Positions 37,713 to 50,110 of a DNA stretch of 64,000 bases are shown one piece after another. Where the stretch lies: positions 11,014,501 through 11,078,500 of the forward strand of contig NC_135553.1 of assembly GCF_964340395.1 (NCBI RefSeq). Reading direction: 5' to 3'. The stretch's first letter is position 1. The number at the start of each line of letters is the position of its first letter. The DNA comes from Glandiceps talaboti (Eukaryota > Hemichordata > Enteropneusta > Spengelidae). The position numbers and the translations under genes were made by a program. A model generated the notes under the pieces. It saw only the letters and a list, made by a program, of their open reading frames with translations. It was not told the origin of the DNA and made no database searches.

Positions 37713-38395
37713 CTAATATAAGTTGTCCTGATTAGCAAGTTCGTGAGCTCTGATGATAGCATCTTCATAAGACGGTGGTGGAGTTTCAATGCTAATATTA
37801 TCAGCCTCAAATACAGGGTTCTCATATATACTGCAATAGAGTCAATACAAATGAAGAGTGAATGAGCATGTATATTTAATTTTCAGCTTATCGTTATATA
37901 TTTTTATGGGAGGGGGGGGGGGACAGAGGACCATGTTTTTCTGTGATTTGAAAAGTCTTACAACTTTTTGTGTGATATCTCAAACTGTAAAATCATGGAT
38001 TCCAAAGGATTCTGTTAGACCCCTTTTGTTAAATGTAGATGAAACATAGTGAATAGATGTGTACACTGCCTACGTGTGCATAACTTATATACATTCATCG
38101 ATCATGTGTGAATAAATAAACGGAAAGAATGAATGAATGAATGAATGAATGAATGAATGAATGAATGAATGAATGAATGAATAAATAAATAAATAAATAA
38201 ATAAATAAATAGATAAATAAATGAATGAATACGTGTTTCATCACATGTATATAATTATTCTCAGTTGTCATAGCAACAATTGAGATAAGAAAGGAACAGG
38301 TAGTGGGTCAAATTGAAAAGAAACTACAAATATACTAGCCTGGGTAGGCGTCGTTCATTGATGGTGGATTATGATTGAACAACCAGTTAAATGGA

Positions 38396-38429
<34 letters not shown>

Positions 38430-38481
38430 GCAGACAGACAGACACAGACAGACAGACAAACAGACAGGCAGACAGACAGAC

Positions 38482-38526
<45 letters not shown>

Positions 38527-39331
38527 AATAACAATAAATAAATAAATAAATAATTAATTAATTAATTAATTAATTAATATGTAAATAGACTGGAAATCAA
38601 CAAATTATTGGATTGGATTTCAAGGACGTGCAAATTAATTAGAATACTCTTTGCACAATTAATTAATATATCGATCAGTCAGTCAAGAAATTGATTTACG
38701 ATGATTTGAATTAGATTCAGTTCAATTACAAAAAGGTGCTGAGTTCAAACGATTTGACCTACCATTCATTGTAACTCGGCAATTCGTGTTCTATTGTCAC
38801 CCTTATTTCTTCGTTGCTCGTCTGGTTTTCAGTATTCCCGGATCGATCGCCGCGACGACTTCTCCGATGACGGAGATTCCAAAAATTGCCACGTGAGTTT
38901 CTCCGAGTCTCATCTCGTTTCACCATGTTAAATGGCAGCATACAACAATAGAACAAAAAAAGTACAGCTACGATAACGGTGAACAGTATGAAAGAAGATT
39001 TTTCATCGTCTGCTACTACTTCGGCGATTACGATAATGACCACGACGGCGAAGAACATCGCAAAACGCGGACCCAACAAACAGCAACATAGAAAAGAAAG
39101 TTCACACACTTCAGAACAAGCTTTGGACGAGCATCGTCCTTTTCTTGATCTGTTCTCTTGTTCTATGTCAGTACTTTCGGGTATACTAATATTGTCATCA
39201 CTGTCGTCTGCTGTATTGTAAGAGGTATCGAGATTGGTACTATTATTGTCCGGTTCTTGCGAAACGCCGTCGTCTATTGGAATGGAGATAGATACTGGCT
39301 GGTTACCGCTATCAGTACTTTGCTCCGCCAT
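37713..39331 (-). CDS. Two-helix membrane protein with LPSY and PPSY motifs (cluster gene 2)
   Basis: Two exons, 38763-39331 and 37713-37830, join across a phase-2 intron (donor TG|GTAGGT, acceptor TATTGCAG) to give 228 residues. The ATG lies in ATGGCGGAG, a strong start context. Residues 1-66 are acidic and Ser-rich. A Cys-rich run (SKACSEVCELSFLCCCLLG) leads into helix 1 (about 90-107); helix 2 is about 113-132 and an Arg-rich stretch follows. The tail has LPSY (184-187) before the intron and PPSYED (208-211) after it, then ends NQDNLY. The exon 2 opening CIYENPVFEAD resembles CVTFTNSAFETD of cluster gene 1. The Cys run could be palmitoylated. A NEDD4-type adaptor role is inferred from the motifs only. 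Unspliced reading stops at ...YNEW*. Confidence 0.82.
38128..38233. repeat. (GAAT)n-(AAAT)n microsatellite
   Basis: GAAT units pass into AAAT units and back to GAAT in register, inside the intron of cluster gene 2. Confidence 0.96.
38395..38579. repeat. (CAGA)n, (AAAT)n, (TTAA)n mosaic
   Basis: A CAGA array contains an internal duplication of the block CAAACAGACAGGCAGACAGACAG. AAAT and TTAA blocks follow. It lies in the intron of cluster gene 2. Confidence 0.95.
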
Positions 39332-40545
39332 ATTCGTTGGTTATTTTGGCGGAAATGTCACTGAAAATGTTGTGTCATATCCTAAGGTATATATGTCACG
39401 AATATGGTAATCATGCGTTCGTCAACATGGACGTAATGATCGTACCATATTATCTCCTGTCAAATATCAATAACCCTACGTCGTAAATATGGCAAGGCCA
39501 GAAAAAAATCGAAGTTCAAATACCACAATTGATCTCAGCAGCTGTACCTTTTATTTCAAGTCGGAAGACCGTGTTCAATAGAACAGATAACTCCGCCAGA
39601 ATATCGTCACAGGAAAATTCTGTCCTTCACAACTGTAACTTCCAGTGAACGTGTATGGATACTATTATTACCTGTGGTACGAGAACTGTGGTAGGAATCG
39701 TGTCCACTCAATACAGGTATCGTCAAGTGAGGAAATCATTAATCAGCACATATATAACTGTCGACATAATCACCTTCATAAGATAACACGGAGGTTATAT
39801 ATGTAAGGTTTTCAAGATCCAGACAGCTTGCCACTTCGACAGTAGTCAACACTAAGCCACGAGTACATCTAACTGAAGGGAGGGAGGAAACATTAAAATT
39901 GGTACCATTTTCTCGGGTAATAAGAATTGAATTCCAAAACACTCGAATATTGCAATTGATGGGTACAGATAGACTGTTGTTGTTCAAATAATTGTTTTTG
40001 TCACCTTTGTAGTTTATATGTTGATCATTAACAAACAGAAGGTCACCAACACACCACACCTCTCTGTTGATGACTTCTCTATACAGCTAGTGTGTCCATT
40101 CTTATATCTCCCTTGATAATATGTCGTGTAAACAAGTGCCAGGTGATTCATTATTACACGGTTATCTCATATCGTGAAAACGAAAAATTATAATATTTTC
40201 GACTTAACTATTGAGGGCGGCAAACAAAAAAACACAAAAAAGTTGCGTTTTTGCCGAGTAGGCAGTACATGAATTGGTCGCTCTTTAATTTCTTTTATTC
40301 ATTTATTTATTTTCATTAATTCCTTTAATTATTAATTTGTTGTAGGAGTTTCTTGCTTGTTTGTATGATTTATTGATTGAATGTTTTGTTTGTTTGTATA
40401 ATTGATTGATTTAATTGTTTAGTTTGGTTATTGAATTTCATCATGACAGCTTTTCGCGTTAAATCAATTTCTAGATATAGTGCTAATCAACAAGTGGTTT
40501 TGTTGACTGTCACGTCGTGATGAGTTCTTATACAATACAACAACA

Positions 40546-40653
40546 CATACATACATACATACATACATACATACATACATACATACATACATACATACAC
40601 ACACACACATCATCACACACATCACACACATCATCATCATCATCATCATCAGG
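40546..40653. repeat. (CATA)n-(CACA)n-(CAT)n microsatellite
   Basis: CATA units pass into CA, then CATCACACA phrases and CAT triplets. Confidence 0.96.
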
Positions 40654-41151
40654 AGAGACAAATTCTAGTCTAATATACTTAATGTTAATTTTTTATTTTA
40701 TACAGTTCTTTGTATAAAAGATTTGAGTAGTGTTGTATTTTTGTACGTCCTTACAAATAGCTTTCTCAAATGATCTAGTAAGTCAGACAAGGTTTTCTAC
40801 GCCGATCATATAGAATTATGCTTCAAATATCACATTATTCACATTATCACATTATAACACTAATATGTGTTATTTTAGAATACATACACTGTACATATGT
40901 TGTTGCTAAGAAATGTGTCAGTCCTCGCAATCATGGTGAAAAAGTGACTAGTTTTGTCCATGTCGTGAAAACGTAAAACTTGCGTTACAAGCTATTAACT
41001 GTAGAACAACAAGCAAGTGTTAGTAGTAGAAGGCATTCGCACATTGGAAATTGTTACATGATTATATTGACACTTTTTCTTTATCACATATTGCAATTCT
41101 TTTTGATGATAACAATTCAAAATGTTTGTTAGAGTGTATATTGTACACTTA

Positions 41152-41152
41152 C

Positions 41153-41183
<31 letters not shown>

Positions 41184-41229
41184 CATATAAAACTAATGCA
41201 GTAACAATTGAAAAGGTTTTGTACACTTT

Positions 41230-41279
<50 letters not shown>

Positions 41280-41330
41280 ATGCATATGTGTATGTGTATG
41301 TGTACGTATGTGTATAGGTATATATATGTA

Positions 41331-41361
<31 letters not shown>
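41152..41361. repeat. Two (TATATG)n arrays and a (TGTATG)n array
   Basis: TATATG hexamers occur at about 41155-41183 and 41231-41279, separated by unique sequence flanked by GTACACTT. Variants and TGTATG units continue to 41361. The first array and the second are each preceded by TTGTACACTT, as if a larger unit of about 75 bases had been duplicated. Confidence 0.9.
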
Positions 41362-41362
<1 letters not shown>

Positions 41363-43117
41363 AAAAATAATGCAATATAAGAAAGCATGCTGCAAATATA
41401 TGACGTATAATATACATATATTTTAATAAAATTGTTACATGTTCTTTGCATAATATACATGTAACATTAATGATATTTCTTAGTGGTTTGTTAAACTGTA
41501 AACGATTTGACGTCTATCCGCCAAGATTGGTATTTCCAATGTCGTAATGTTACTACTACCAAACTAAAGAGAGTTTGGAGTTCCATCTATCATGTCTTTG
41601 ACGTTTTACACAAGGTCTTTTGTTACGACGGTTTACGCAAACAGAAAACATACACTGATAGCGCTCACGCACATATTAATGTTTACATTTTATCTCACTT
41701 TGAACATAAATAAACAGTTTTGTGCTTGATTCTTCCTTGTCTCATTTGACAGTGATGTTGATTTGTGTTTACAATTAGATAAAAAGTATCATTTTATGTG
41801 CATGCCTGCTACCAGTGTCAGTGTGTTGCGAGAACTATAGAGTCGGTATTTTGTTTTATGTAAATCATAACAATCACCCTGTGTGAGACATAAAAACATC
41901 TTGCAGTCTAATTGACTGTCAGTCTCTCTAGTTTGGTTGTAAATTGTTTGTCGAATCAAACGACATTGTGATTCAGTGACATGACTTCCATTGTATTTGC
42001 ATTGAAACGTTTTGTAAAACTCCCACATCCAATGTGGACCAGGATACCGTATTCACTTTATGGCGTCATCGTTTGAGACTAATCAACTAATCATGTGACT
42101 ATGACCTTTGCTGTAGTTCCCCTTTGAGAGAATATTCCGACCACCTTCTGCAACATCGACCTAAAAACACAAAATAAACAAAAAGATATTCGATTTAACG
42201 CAATATTATAGAGATTAACATGGCTGGTATATACATAGTTCTGCTAACTCAACTAGATGAAGTCCCACCCACGTACAATTGCGCAAGAATATAATAGTCG
42301 TGATCGTGTTGTGAAAAGTATTTTGGCTCCAAAAACTGTATACATTAATTATATGATTTCATGAGCCGATGTATACAGAAAACCATAAATGTACGTGCGT
42401 TATCACCAAATTACTTTGTTTATATCTGAAACTTTCAAAACAATGTAAACTTGTTTTGTTGTTGTATAGTAACTGTCGAGATGAAAGTGTGCCAAAATGG
42501 CACTTTTCCAGTATAATGTGTGCATTAAATTACAGCACGTTACAACCACGTTACAACTTGGCACTCTGCCAAAATCACTGGGAGTACACGAGTAAACACA
42601 GTATATTTCGTGACATTTCCGATCCAACCGATAACACCCTTCACTCGTGAAGTGCATTTCTTGTGTTCTTTATTAGCACAGACTCGGAAAGCAATAATCA
42701 CGTGTGGCGACCGTGATGAACATCAACAAACGAGCGTGCTGAACGAATGTTATTGTTTTGATCACGTGTCCTTAAGTGACCTCATGACCTTACTCTTTAA
42801 AGGCAGTGACATCGTTTCTATACATGGAAACACTTTTCATATCTCAGTTCGTGTTAGTGTTCTAGTTTCACTAGTAATGCCAACTTTGTTCATTTAATGT
42901 GTACTGCTATATATACCAAGGTACATGTTTAAACTTATACAAATTATGAAGACACAAATCGTCTTGAGATGAACCTGGTTTCTTTTAAGGAAGGTCTATT
43001 ACATGTTCTGTCACAACTAATTTATCAGCATGGTTCAAGGTACCTGTAAAGTTCAGCATCAAGGTTATGATGACCTAGTAAAACAATTTGTCACTTACCC
43101 TTTAGATTTAGGTCAGG

Positions 43118-44053
43118 TCACAGCACCCTGTCATCAATCTTCATCCAAATATAGGAGCTCGCAAGGCTCTCTGGCTTGGAAGTCCCGTTCTCGCCATTGG
43201 AAGACTTCACACCGACGTCTTGAAAAAGGGCAATTTCCACACCATCAGAAGGCGTCACCAGTACTTTTGCATTGTTATTATGCTTCCTAGATTTTGTTTT
43301 CCTCTCCGATGGATGTTTCCCGAGGTTGAAATCGAAACGTCCATACACGGCTACATTTCTCATGTTATGAAATAGAAACAGAGACAGAATGACACAAGTT
43401 GCCCCGAATATCAATAAGGTAGGGCCAAATATCTCAAACTGGTAGTATTTGTCGGAGTCTGTCTCATCCACTCCGAGAAATGTCATCGCCACGCCGTTAG
43501 CCAACAGCAAAATACCAAAACACAGTGTAAAAATACCTCCACGTTTGTAACTGTTACGTTCTTGTTTATTCGTACTGCTAGCCGTACTACGAGTTTTAAC
43601 AACACTGGTCCGTACAGATGCCGAATTCTTGAACACGGTCGTCTGGTGTATCAGTTTTCTACGCTTGCAGTAAAAGAATGAAGTCAATAGTAAACATATT
43701 GTCCCGAGAACGAGGAATATTGGTCCAAATATCTCAAACGGATAATAATCCCAGTATGCATAGCCTTTGAAACCGAGGGGTGTCATGACAATTCCATTTA
43801 ACGACAAAAGTAGTCCGAAACAAAAAGCTGATAGGCCGTAATATTTGTACTTTGTTATTCTTCCCTGTTCGGGTAGAATTGTGTCCCTGTTGGCTGTGTA
43901 TTTGTTTGGTAAGACAGCACTCGTACTAGCCCCTGTGTAACACTTCGAGTTCCTTCCCATCTCCGTAGGAAATGCCGTCATGTTTTCGAACAATTGTCCC
44001 TCTGGTATTTCGCTGAGCCATTGCTTGATGTCGTGAAGTTTCTGCTTTTCCAT
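43118..44053 (-). CDS. Four-helix membrane protein with internal duplication (cluster gene 3)
   Basis: One uninterrupted frame of 311 residues. Two copies of a two-helix module lie exactly 100 residues apart. Copy 1 (about 71-133) reads AFCFGLLLSLNGIVMTPLG, then YYPFEIFGPIFLVLG. Copy 2 (about 171-233) reads TLCFGILLLANGVAMTFLG, then YYQFEIFGPTLLIFG. Predicted helices are 73-95, 107-128, 172-194 and 207-228. The linker between copies is basic and Ser/Thr-rich; the C-terminal 80 residues are polar. There is no signal peptide and no PPxY motif. A GTAAGT donor-like site lies just past the stop, so a 3' UTR intron is possible. It shares strand, neighbourhood and the paired-helix plan with the cluster, but not clear sequence similarity. 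Function unknown. Confidence 0.8.
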   Translation of the reverse strand: MEKQKLHDIKQWLSEIPEGQLFENMTAFPTEMGRNSKCYTGASTSAVLPNKYTANRDTILPEQGRITKYKYYGLSAFCFGLLLSLNGIVMTPLGFKGYAYWDYYPFEIFGPIFLVLGTICLLLTSFFYCKRRKLIHQTTVFKNSASVRTSVVKTRSTASSTNKQERNSYKRGGIFTLCFGILLLANGVAMTFLGVDETDSDKYYQFEIFGPTLLIFGATCVILSLFLFHNMRNVAVYGRFDFNLGKHPSERKTKSRKHNNNAKVLVTPSDGVEIALFQDVGVKSSNGENGTSKPESLASSYIWMKIDDRVL

Positions 44054-47000
44054 TTTCGGTTTAAGCGAGTTCCTCCTCCAAATACCGGGTGGTCAAGTGA
44101 TACAGTTGGCCAGAGGAACCTGTAACGAGATCATACATGTCTGCTTTTACAGCCCGTAAAATGCTTTTGTGTACATATGTGAAACTTGTCACGTGATTAG
44201 TAAGTGATGCGCGTGGGAGTATTGAGATACATGTACTCGTTATTCATCGGCATTTATCGTGAGCTGTCGGTAAATTGACTACCTCTTGATTTATAAAGTG
44301 GCAGTAGACGTCGTACCTTTATCTAAAGGTAAATTAAACGACCTACATATGTTATTTAGTGACACTTTCGATAATGATTGACATATACGCAGCCAGCCTA
44401 TAGTTTCACTGTACTCAGTACTCGAAATCCGAACACAGTCTGTGACAGTATTGAGTTATTACCCGGTAATTTTGAAGGTCATTTGAATATTAAACTCAGT
44501 AAAGTATTAAATATGAATGATGAATTTTCAGACAAGATTATCAAATCATTTTATTTCTCCGTCTCTTCCAAGAAAATACCGATAATGGTGGGTGTTTTTT
44601 TTTATAGCAGGTTGAAGGAGAATATTGGCCAAGATCAGGGTTACAACACTTAATCTATAGTTTAGAAATAAATCTTATTCTGCAATGTAGATTTTCAAAG
44701 TATAAAACAAATTGAAGACTCCCATTGTACCCTCACATGTGAGTAGAAAAGCAAACCGTGCGTTCCCATTGCCAAATTCTCGCACTACGAGCGACCCTGA
44801 TCACTGAAAACATCGGTGTTCACTTACAATGGATTAAAACGTAAACATGGCCTTATTAGTTGTCAACATGTTGTTTGGTCGATTTTTAGTCTATTAATGT
44901 TAGCAGCATATGACTACAATGGCTAATCCATAATAATCATTTTAAAGCACCTTCCCATAAATGAAACAGTGCTGAAAACACTGTACCCTGACTTTTATTG
45001 ACTATGTGAGCCTAGAAAAGACGAACGAAAGACGAGAAATAGCTTCCTGTCAAATTCTGACGACGACTCGCAGTGTGATTAAAATTTGTGTCATTTGATG
45101 AACTTGTGGTGAACCTTGTTGAATAAAACTAAAAGCGATGTATACTACCTATAACAACATGGGGGAAGCAAGTCATGTACATGAACAAAGGCATTTCATT
45201 AGAATATCGTGCGAATTATGACATCAATGAATCGTGCTTGTTTTACATACATTGTTTATTAACTTATGGTATAGTAAGACATGCTGTCAGCAAACATGAT
45301 TTCATTATTAAAGAATTAATACGATTACTGAATCTAAGTTGACCTTGGACGCTTATTAATAATTATACTTTGCGAAGACAGATTGTTTTTCAATATTATC
45401 TTTCATAACACCACTTTGCATTAAAGTTAACGAAAAATCTCATGGAGGAGGGATTGAGGTCAATCTAAGGTCATGGAAGAATAGAGGAATGAGAGAGGGT
45501 TCAAACTGAGGTCATGATGGAATGGGAGGGGTCAATTTAAAGTCACTCCAGTATCTGAAAAAGTTGTAGTTATCACGTTAGTGTAGCCTAACGGAAATAC
45601 TGTCGGCGGTTGATCAAAGGTAATGAGAAAATGATTACTGATATATTGACATCTGTGATATGTGAAATGGTGAGAAAAATGACATAATCACACGTTTATG
45701 TGTTTATCTCTAGCCATTTAGTCTGCGTGTGGATATATATATCTATTGATGTGTTTGGATAGTATGAAAATGTTGTCAGTTCATCAATAAACTGAAAAAA
45801 AATAATATATTGCAAGTCTGCGAATTATATATATACACTCAACATAGCATGTGTTGTAATTGATTACAAAATTACTATTGACAGTAAAATACTATTGTAT
45901 CTGAGTGCCTCCCATTCATATGAGGGCGAGCGGGTCCTAGCGGAGTCGCCCCCCCCCCCAGTTCAGAAAGATTTTTGGTTCTATTTAAGGTAATTGTTAG
46001 GTTATCCATAGCCTGTTATTTAATTACGTCGGCTATTTCACAATCAATACTTCATTTCATTCCATAGTGTATATCACGCCATACTGAAGAGTGCAACATA
46101 AGTGAAGAAATGAAAAAGTTTAATATTTACATGACATGTAAGTAACTAGTGTGTTAAGTAAAACATACATGGGTTTCAACGTCACTCCAGGTGAATTATG
46201 AAGTAATATTAGATAACACTGGTAACAAATTTGGACAAGAACAAATACCACAGTTCAGACAAGGTCATGACATTGTAGAAATGAATTATTCTTCCGTCAC
46301 AATCCAAACAATAATGACCCCGCACCCACCCCATTTCAATTTTTTTTCAAAGCAGGATAACCCCCCTCGTCCCATCCCTCGTCACAAAGCAATATACACG
46401 TTCCCTCCAACGTCACCAATATTACTCTAACAGTCATTTGTTCATCCATAGTGTATCTTGTCCCACTTGGCAAGAGTACCACACACCATATCAATAAACC
46501 ACAGGTTCTGGTCAATGACGCGAACACCCTACCCCTCCCCTTCCCTCCCCAGGCTTGACTCTCACCTCGCAAAGTTCAGCTTCGTAAAGCACGGCCGAGT
46601 GATATATAAGTTACCGTGGCGTCGGGATGATGCAATACAGATAAACACTCTTGGTGGCAAGTATCCAACATAAAACATGTTATTCACTACAACCGAATCG
46701 TCACCTCCATGGGATTGTTCAAAAAGTAGTCCACTTTCTATGGTTGAACGATTGCCAATTTTACAACCATAGCATAGTATGTAAGGGTAAGTGGGTAGCA
46801 GTGATGTCGACGTGATAACTTTACATATGAAAAGGGGATATTAATGACTCCACTTAAAGTAAGCCATGTCGATGTGCTTGAAAGTATGTGCAAAAACCCA
46901 TGTATTCAAACTCCTCAAAACCAGATTAGCTGACTCATTCAAGTCAAGTTAAGCGCAGTATTACAAGGCACGGCCTGCAATTCCGCTAACCAATTATTAA

Positions 47001-47999
47001 AACGAGCCATTCGATTTTAGAATCTACCTCCATGCGTGAAGTAAAACGCTGAAAATGTATCTAGTATGATATGCTGCAGATCCCCACGCCAAATACACTG
47101 TCGAAGCACGTGGTAAGAAGCCATTTTACTTGTCAAGATAATACTAGTAGGGGCCATGGCCCAGTTTACTTACCTTCGTTCTTGACTGACTTTCCAATTT
47201 TTCAAACCACTCTCGACAGGCAATAATGGGAGTTATAAAGTCGTAAAGTGAGTGTCTATATGCTATTCAGTTGGTATAATGATACGTTGGTCGACTACTG
47301 ACCACTTACAGTTCGCGTGAGAATGTAATGAAGTGGCCCGCGATTTACAAATGACACCCCTTGAAAATGATGAATGGTTTAAGTGGTCATTGGATCTCCG
47401 GTATGGTTAGTGGGTGTTTGATAGATTCAAAGGAAGAGTGTTGCAGAGAATCAAAGGATGATGTCACGCACGTGTCTTTTAAGTTTTGGAATTTATAGTA
47501 AATTGTACTAGTGTATTTTATTCAGTATATCTGTATCATGATCAGTTACCATGGTAATTTATTCCAAGTGCATCAAGGACGACGTACGATCACCACGATA
47601 TAGATTTCACATCATCCCCACCAACCGTTTAATTCTTCGCCCACGTGTAATTTAGGTTGTGGTTAACATCCACTTCATCAACTTGAATGTCACCTCAATC
47701 AATAAGCTCTTGAACCCAACCTGATAAAATTTTGATGATAAAGTGTGTTATTATAGGTCAGGGTCAACGTACTTCACACCTGTGTATCGTGATTGGCATA
47801 TTATAGATACCATCGGATGCAGTGTTGCTGATATAAATTGTTAATATGATGAATGGGGGTGTCAGTGATAAGTTGACAACTAGACTGATGAGTAATGGGG
47901 AAACATGTATGCACTGTAGTCGATTCAAGGGTGCAGACAAACTTGATCGGTATAAGATGGTTCTTTTCTTCATAATGCAGTCCCAGCGATTTTCTTTTG

Positions 48000-48412
48000 T
48001 GCAGACATATACACACAATCACACACAATTCTACAGAGTTCCCGGATTCGGGTTTGGGACTACGTGACAGGGCATCACGTTGCCGTGGAAGTGTCAAGAA
48101 TTTCCCAGTCAGTCCACAGTCTAACCTGGAATCACTCAGACCGGGCAAACATAGCACCTGTAGGCTCCGTGTGAGTAATCGTCCCCGACTTTTCGAGTCA
48201 TTACTCTAGGAGTCCTCAAAAGTCGCACTCGTCTTGTGTGAGTGATCTATGAGACACGGATGAGTTATACAGGCTACCCATCAAGTCTGTAGAACGCTTA
48301 CCTTGGGTTGGTCACAGAAAAATCACCAGTTTCCAGTGGGATTTGAATCCATGACCTCCCGACTGCTAATCCTGAGCGCTAACGACTACGCTAACCACTG
48401 CGCTACATTTCT
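48000..48412 (-). mobile_element. SINE-like composite: tRNA-like head plus dispersed-repeat body
   Basis: On the - strand GTAGCGCAGTGGTTAGCG (48389-48406) is an A-box-like head and GGATTCAAATCCCAC (about 48336-48350) a B-box-like block, as in tRNA-derived SINEs. The rest, down to about 48000, contains CTCCGTGTGAGTAATCG on the + strand, shared with copies A (12906-13705) and B (17510-18285). Those copies lack the tRNA-like head, so they may be 5'-truncated relatives. Confidence 0.6.
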
Positions 48413-49944
48413 CAATGTTTTTATTCTTTGCAGCCGAGGAAACTATCATGATCGACGAGTAGCATAAACCTTGGGGCTTCGGCTACTAGTAACAGAACCC
48501 GTATAGCACGAATATTGTTGTTTTTTTAATTCCGGCAGAATGAAGGAAATATACTGGAGTATAAAACAACCATACTATATACCTGCATAACTTATTCAAG
48601 AAAAAAGTGGGGGAAATAATGGGATTTGAACTTTTAGACACGAGCACTGCAAAAAAATGACTTAGACGCGCACTTTCGGAACTTAGGATGGCCAGGGTAC
48701 TTTGCAATGTTCATAACTGCGTTGACACCTTAGCGCTATAGTATAGCTAGCATTCAAAATGCGGTTAGCATACATATTACAGTATTACTCTCTATATCAC
48801 TGATTGTGAATCTAGTAAAGCAGAAGAAACTACAGTATCGACAGTCACAACAGAACGGGTACAATTGTTGCATGTGGATGATGTGGCTACTATACTTGTA
48901 AATAACATCCAAGTGAAAGATTTCATTAAAGGGGTCACCAGTATATAGCATTGCCACCATAATCCATATATGTGACATTTCTTTTCGTTTATTGTGTTTT
49001 ACAAACAGTTACTGTGAATTCCGATAATGCACCTAGAAGTCACACTTGAACTTGTAATATGATTTCAGTGACTGTACGTGATGATGTGATTCGGGGTTCC
49101 GAGTAAGAATCAACAGAAGTATCGAGAGAAATACCTGCGTTGCTCCGAATTCAATGACACCTGTACTAATGTGTGCCAATAACTGTTCATTCTCGCAAGC
49201 TAGACATATTTTTCCGTTGACCCAATTGGCAACGAAAACTATCGAGGGAGAGCACGTGAGATAACGTCAAACCGTAAAGAAGACCGTGGTGGCCACTTAC
49301 GACAATGTCTGGTGGGTTCAAACCCTTTATCAAGATGGGGACGAACTAGCCTGTAAGGTACGCCGTGACGTGGCGCCCTCACACATCAGTCTAAGGACGA
49401 ACTTGATAATGTTCTGATGAGCTGATACCGCCACCAACGGTGAAGTGACTAGCTCATCAAGTTTGTTTGAATCATTTCGAATCCAACATTATCTTGAGCT
49501 GAATTTTAAAAAAAAATTAATTGAAAATGAATTAATAATTGCAAGAGTTACGGTATCACATTATGAATAGCATGGACAGCTAGCGAATGTAACAAAGTGT
49601 TGTCACGCACAGATGTTTAGGTATTGAAAACCAAATATCGATTTATTTTGATGTTTTAATGAATTAAAAAATAAACAAATAATTTATACAACATTGTAAG
49701 TTTATAAAATATATAGTCATGGTAGGAGAGTTATATTTTCACCAACGAAAAATATACAAAAACATTGCTTGATGCAAAGGCATTCCATCAACTCTAAATT
49801 TGAAACAAAATTGACAGGAGTAATGAGCAGACAACCATTTTGTCAGTCTATACTGAATAAAAAAAACCGTGGACATCCCAAGATATCCCAGGAAGAAACA
49901 ATTAGAAATTATTCCCAAATCTTTTGCTTCTTTCAGCCATGAGG

Positions 49945-50110
49945 AAAATACAAATGACCTAAGGGGCCGAATCGCTAGACTCGTAGTGATAAACCATTAG
50001 GTCACGAATATATTCCGACTGAACGAAGAAAAATGTTGGGAAATGATATTAATTATACCTCCAAGGGCATCATCTACGAAAAATAATGAATTTTCTGTTT
50101 TGAATCACGA
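49945..50110 (-). mobile_element. Palindromic repeat, copy 2
   Basis: Reverse complement of part of 63175-63420: AGGTCACGAATATATTCCG, ACTGAACGAAGAAAAATGTT and ATTAATTATAC correspond block by block. Confidence 0.7.

Larger units (their letters stand above)
39332..43117. other. Intergenic region between cluster genes 2 and 3
   Basis: Contains the microsatellites at 40546-40653 and 41152-41361. Open frames of 106 codons (39739-40059, -) and 79 codons (41789-42028, -) have no splice or domain support. No gene was recognised. Confidence 0.5.

Noticed and set aside
39739-40059. Open frame of 106 codons (-) with several N-glycosylation sites
   Set aside because: No signal peptide, domain, convincing splice site or related copy. 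Its length is compatible with chance in this base composition.
41789-42028. Cys-containing open frame of 79 codons (-)
   Set aside because: Resembles a small secreted domain at first sight, but has no signal peptide, clear donor or homologue that I can name.
46336-46572. Open frame of 78 codons (-) with a hydrophobic stretch
   Set aside because: No family similarity. It does not fit the two-helix plan or the intron phase of the cluster.
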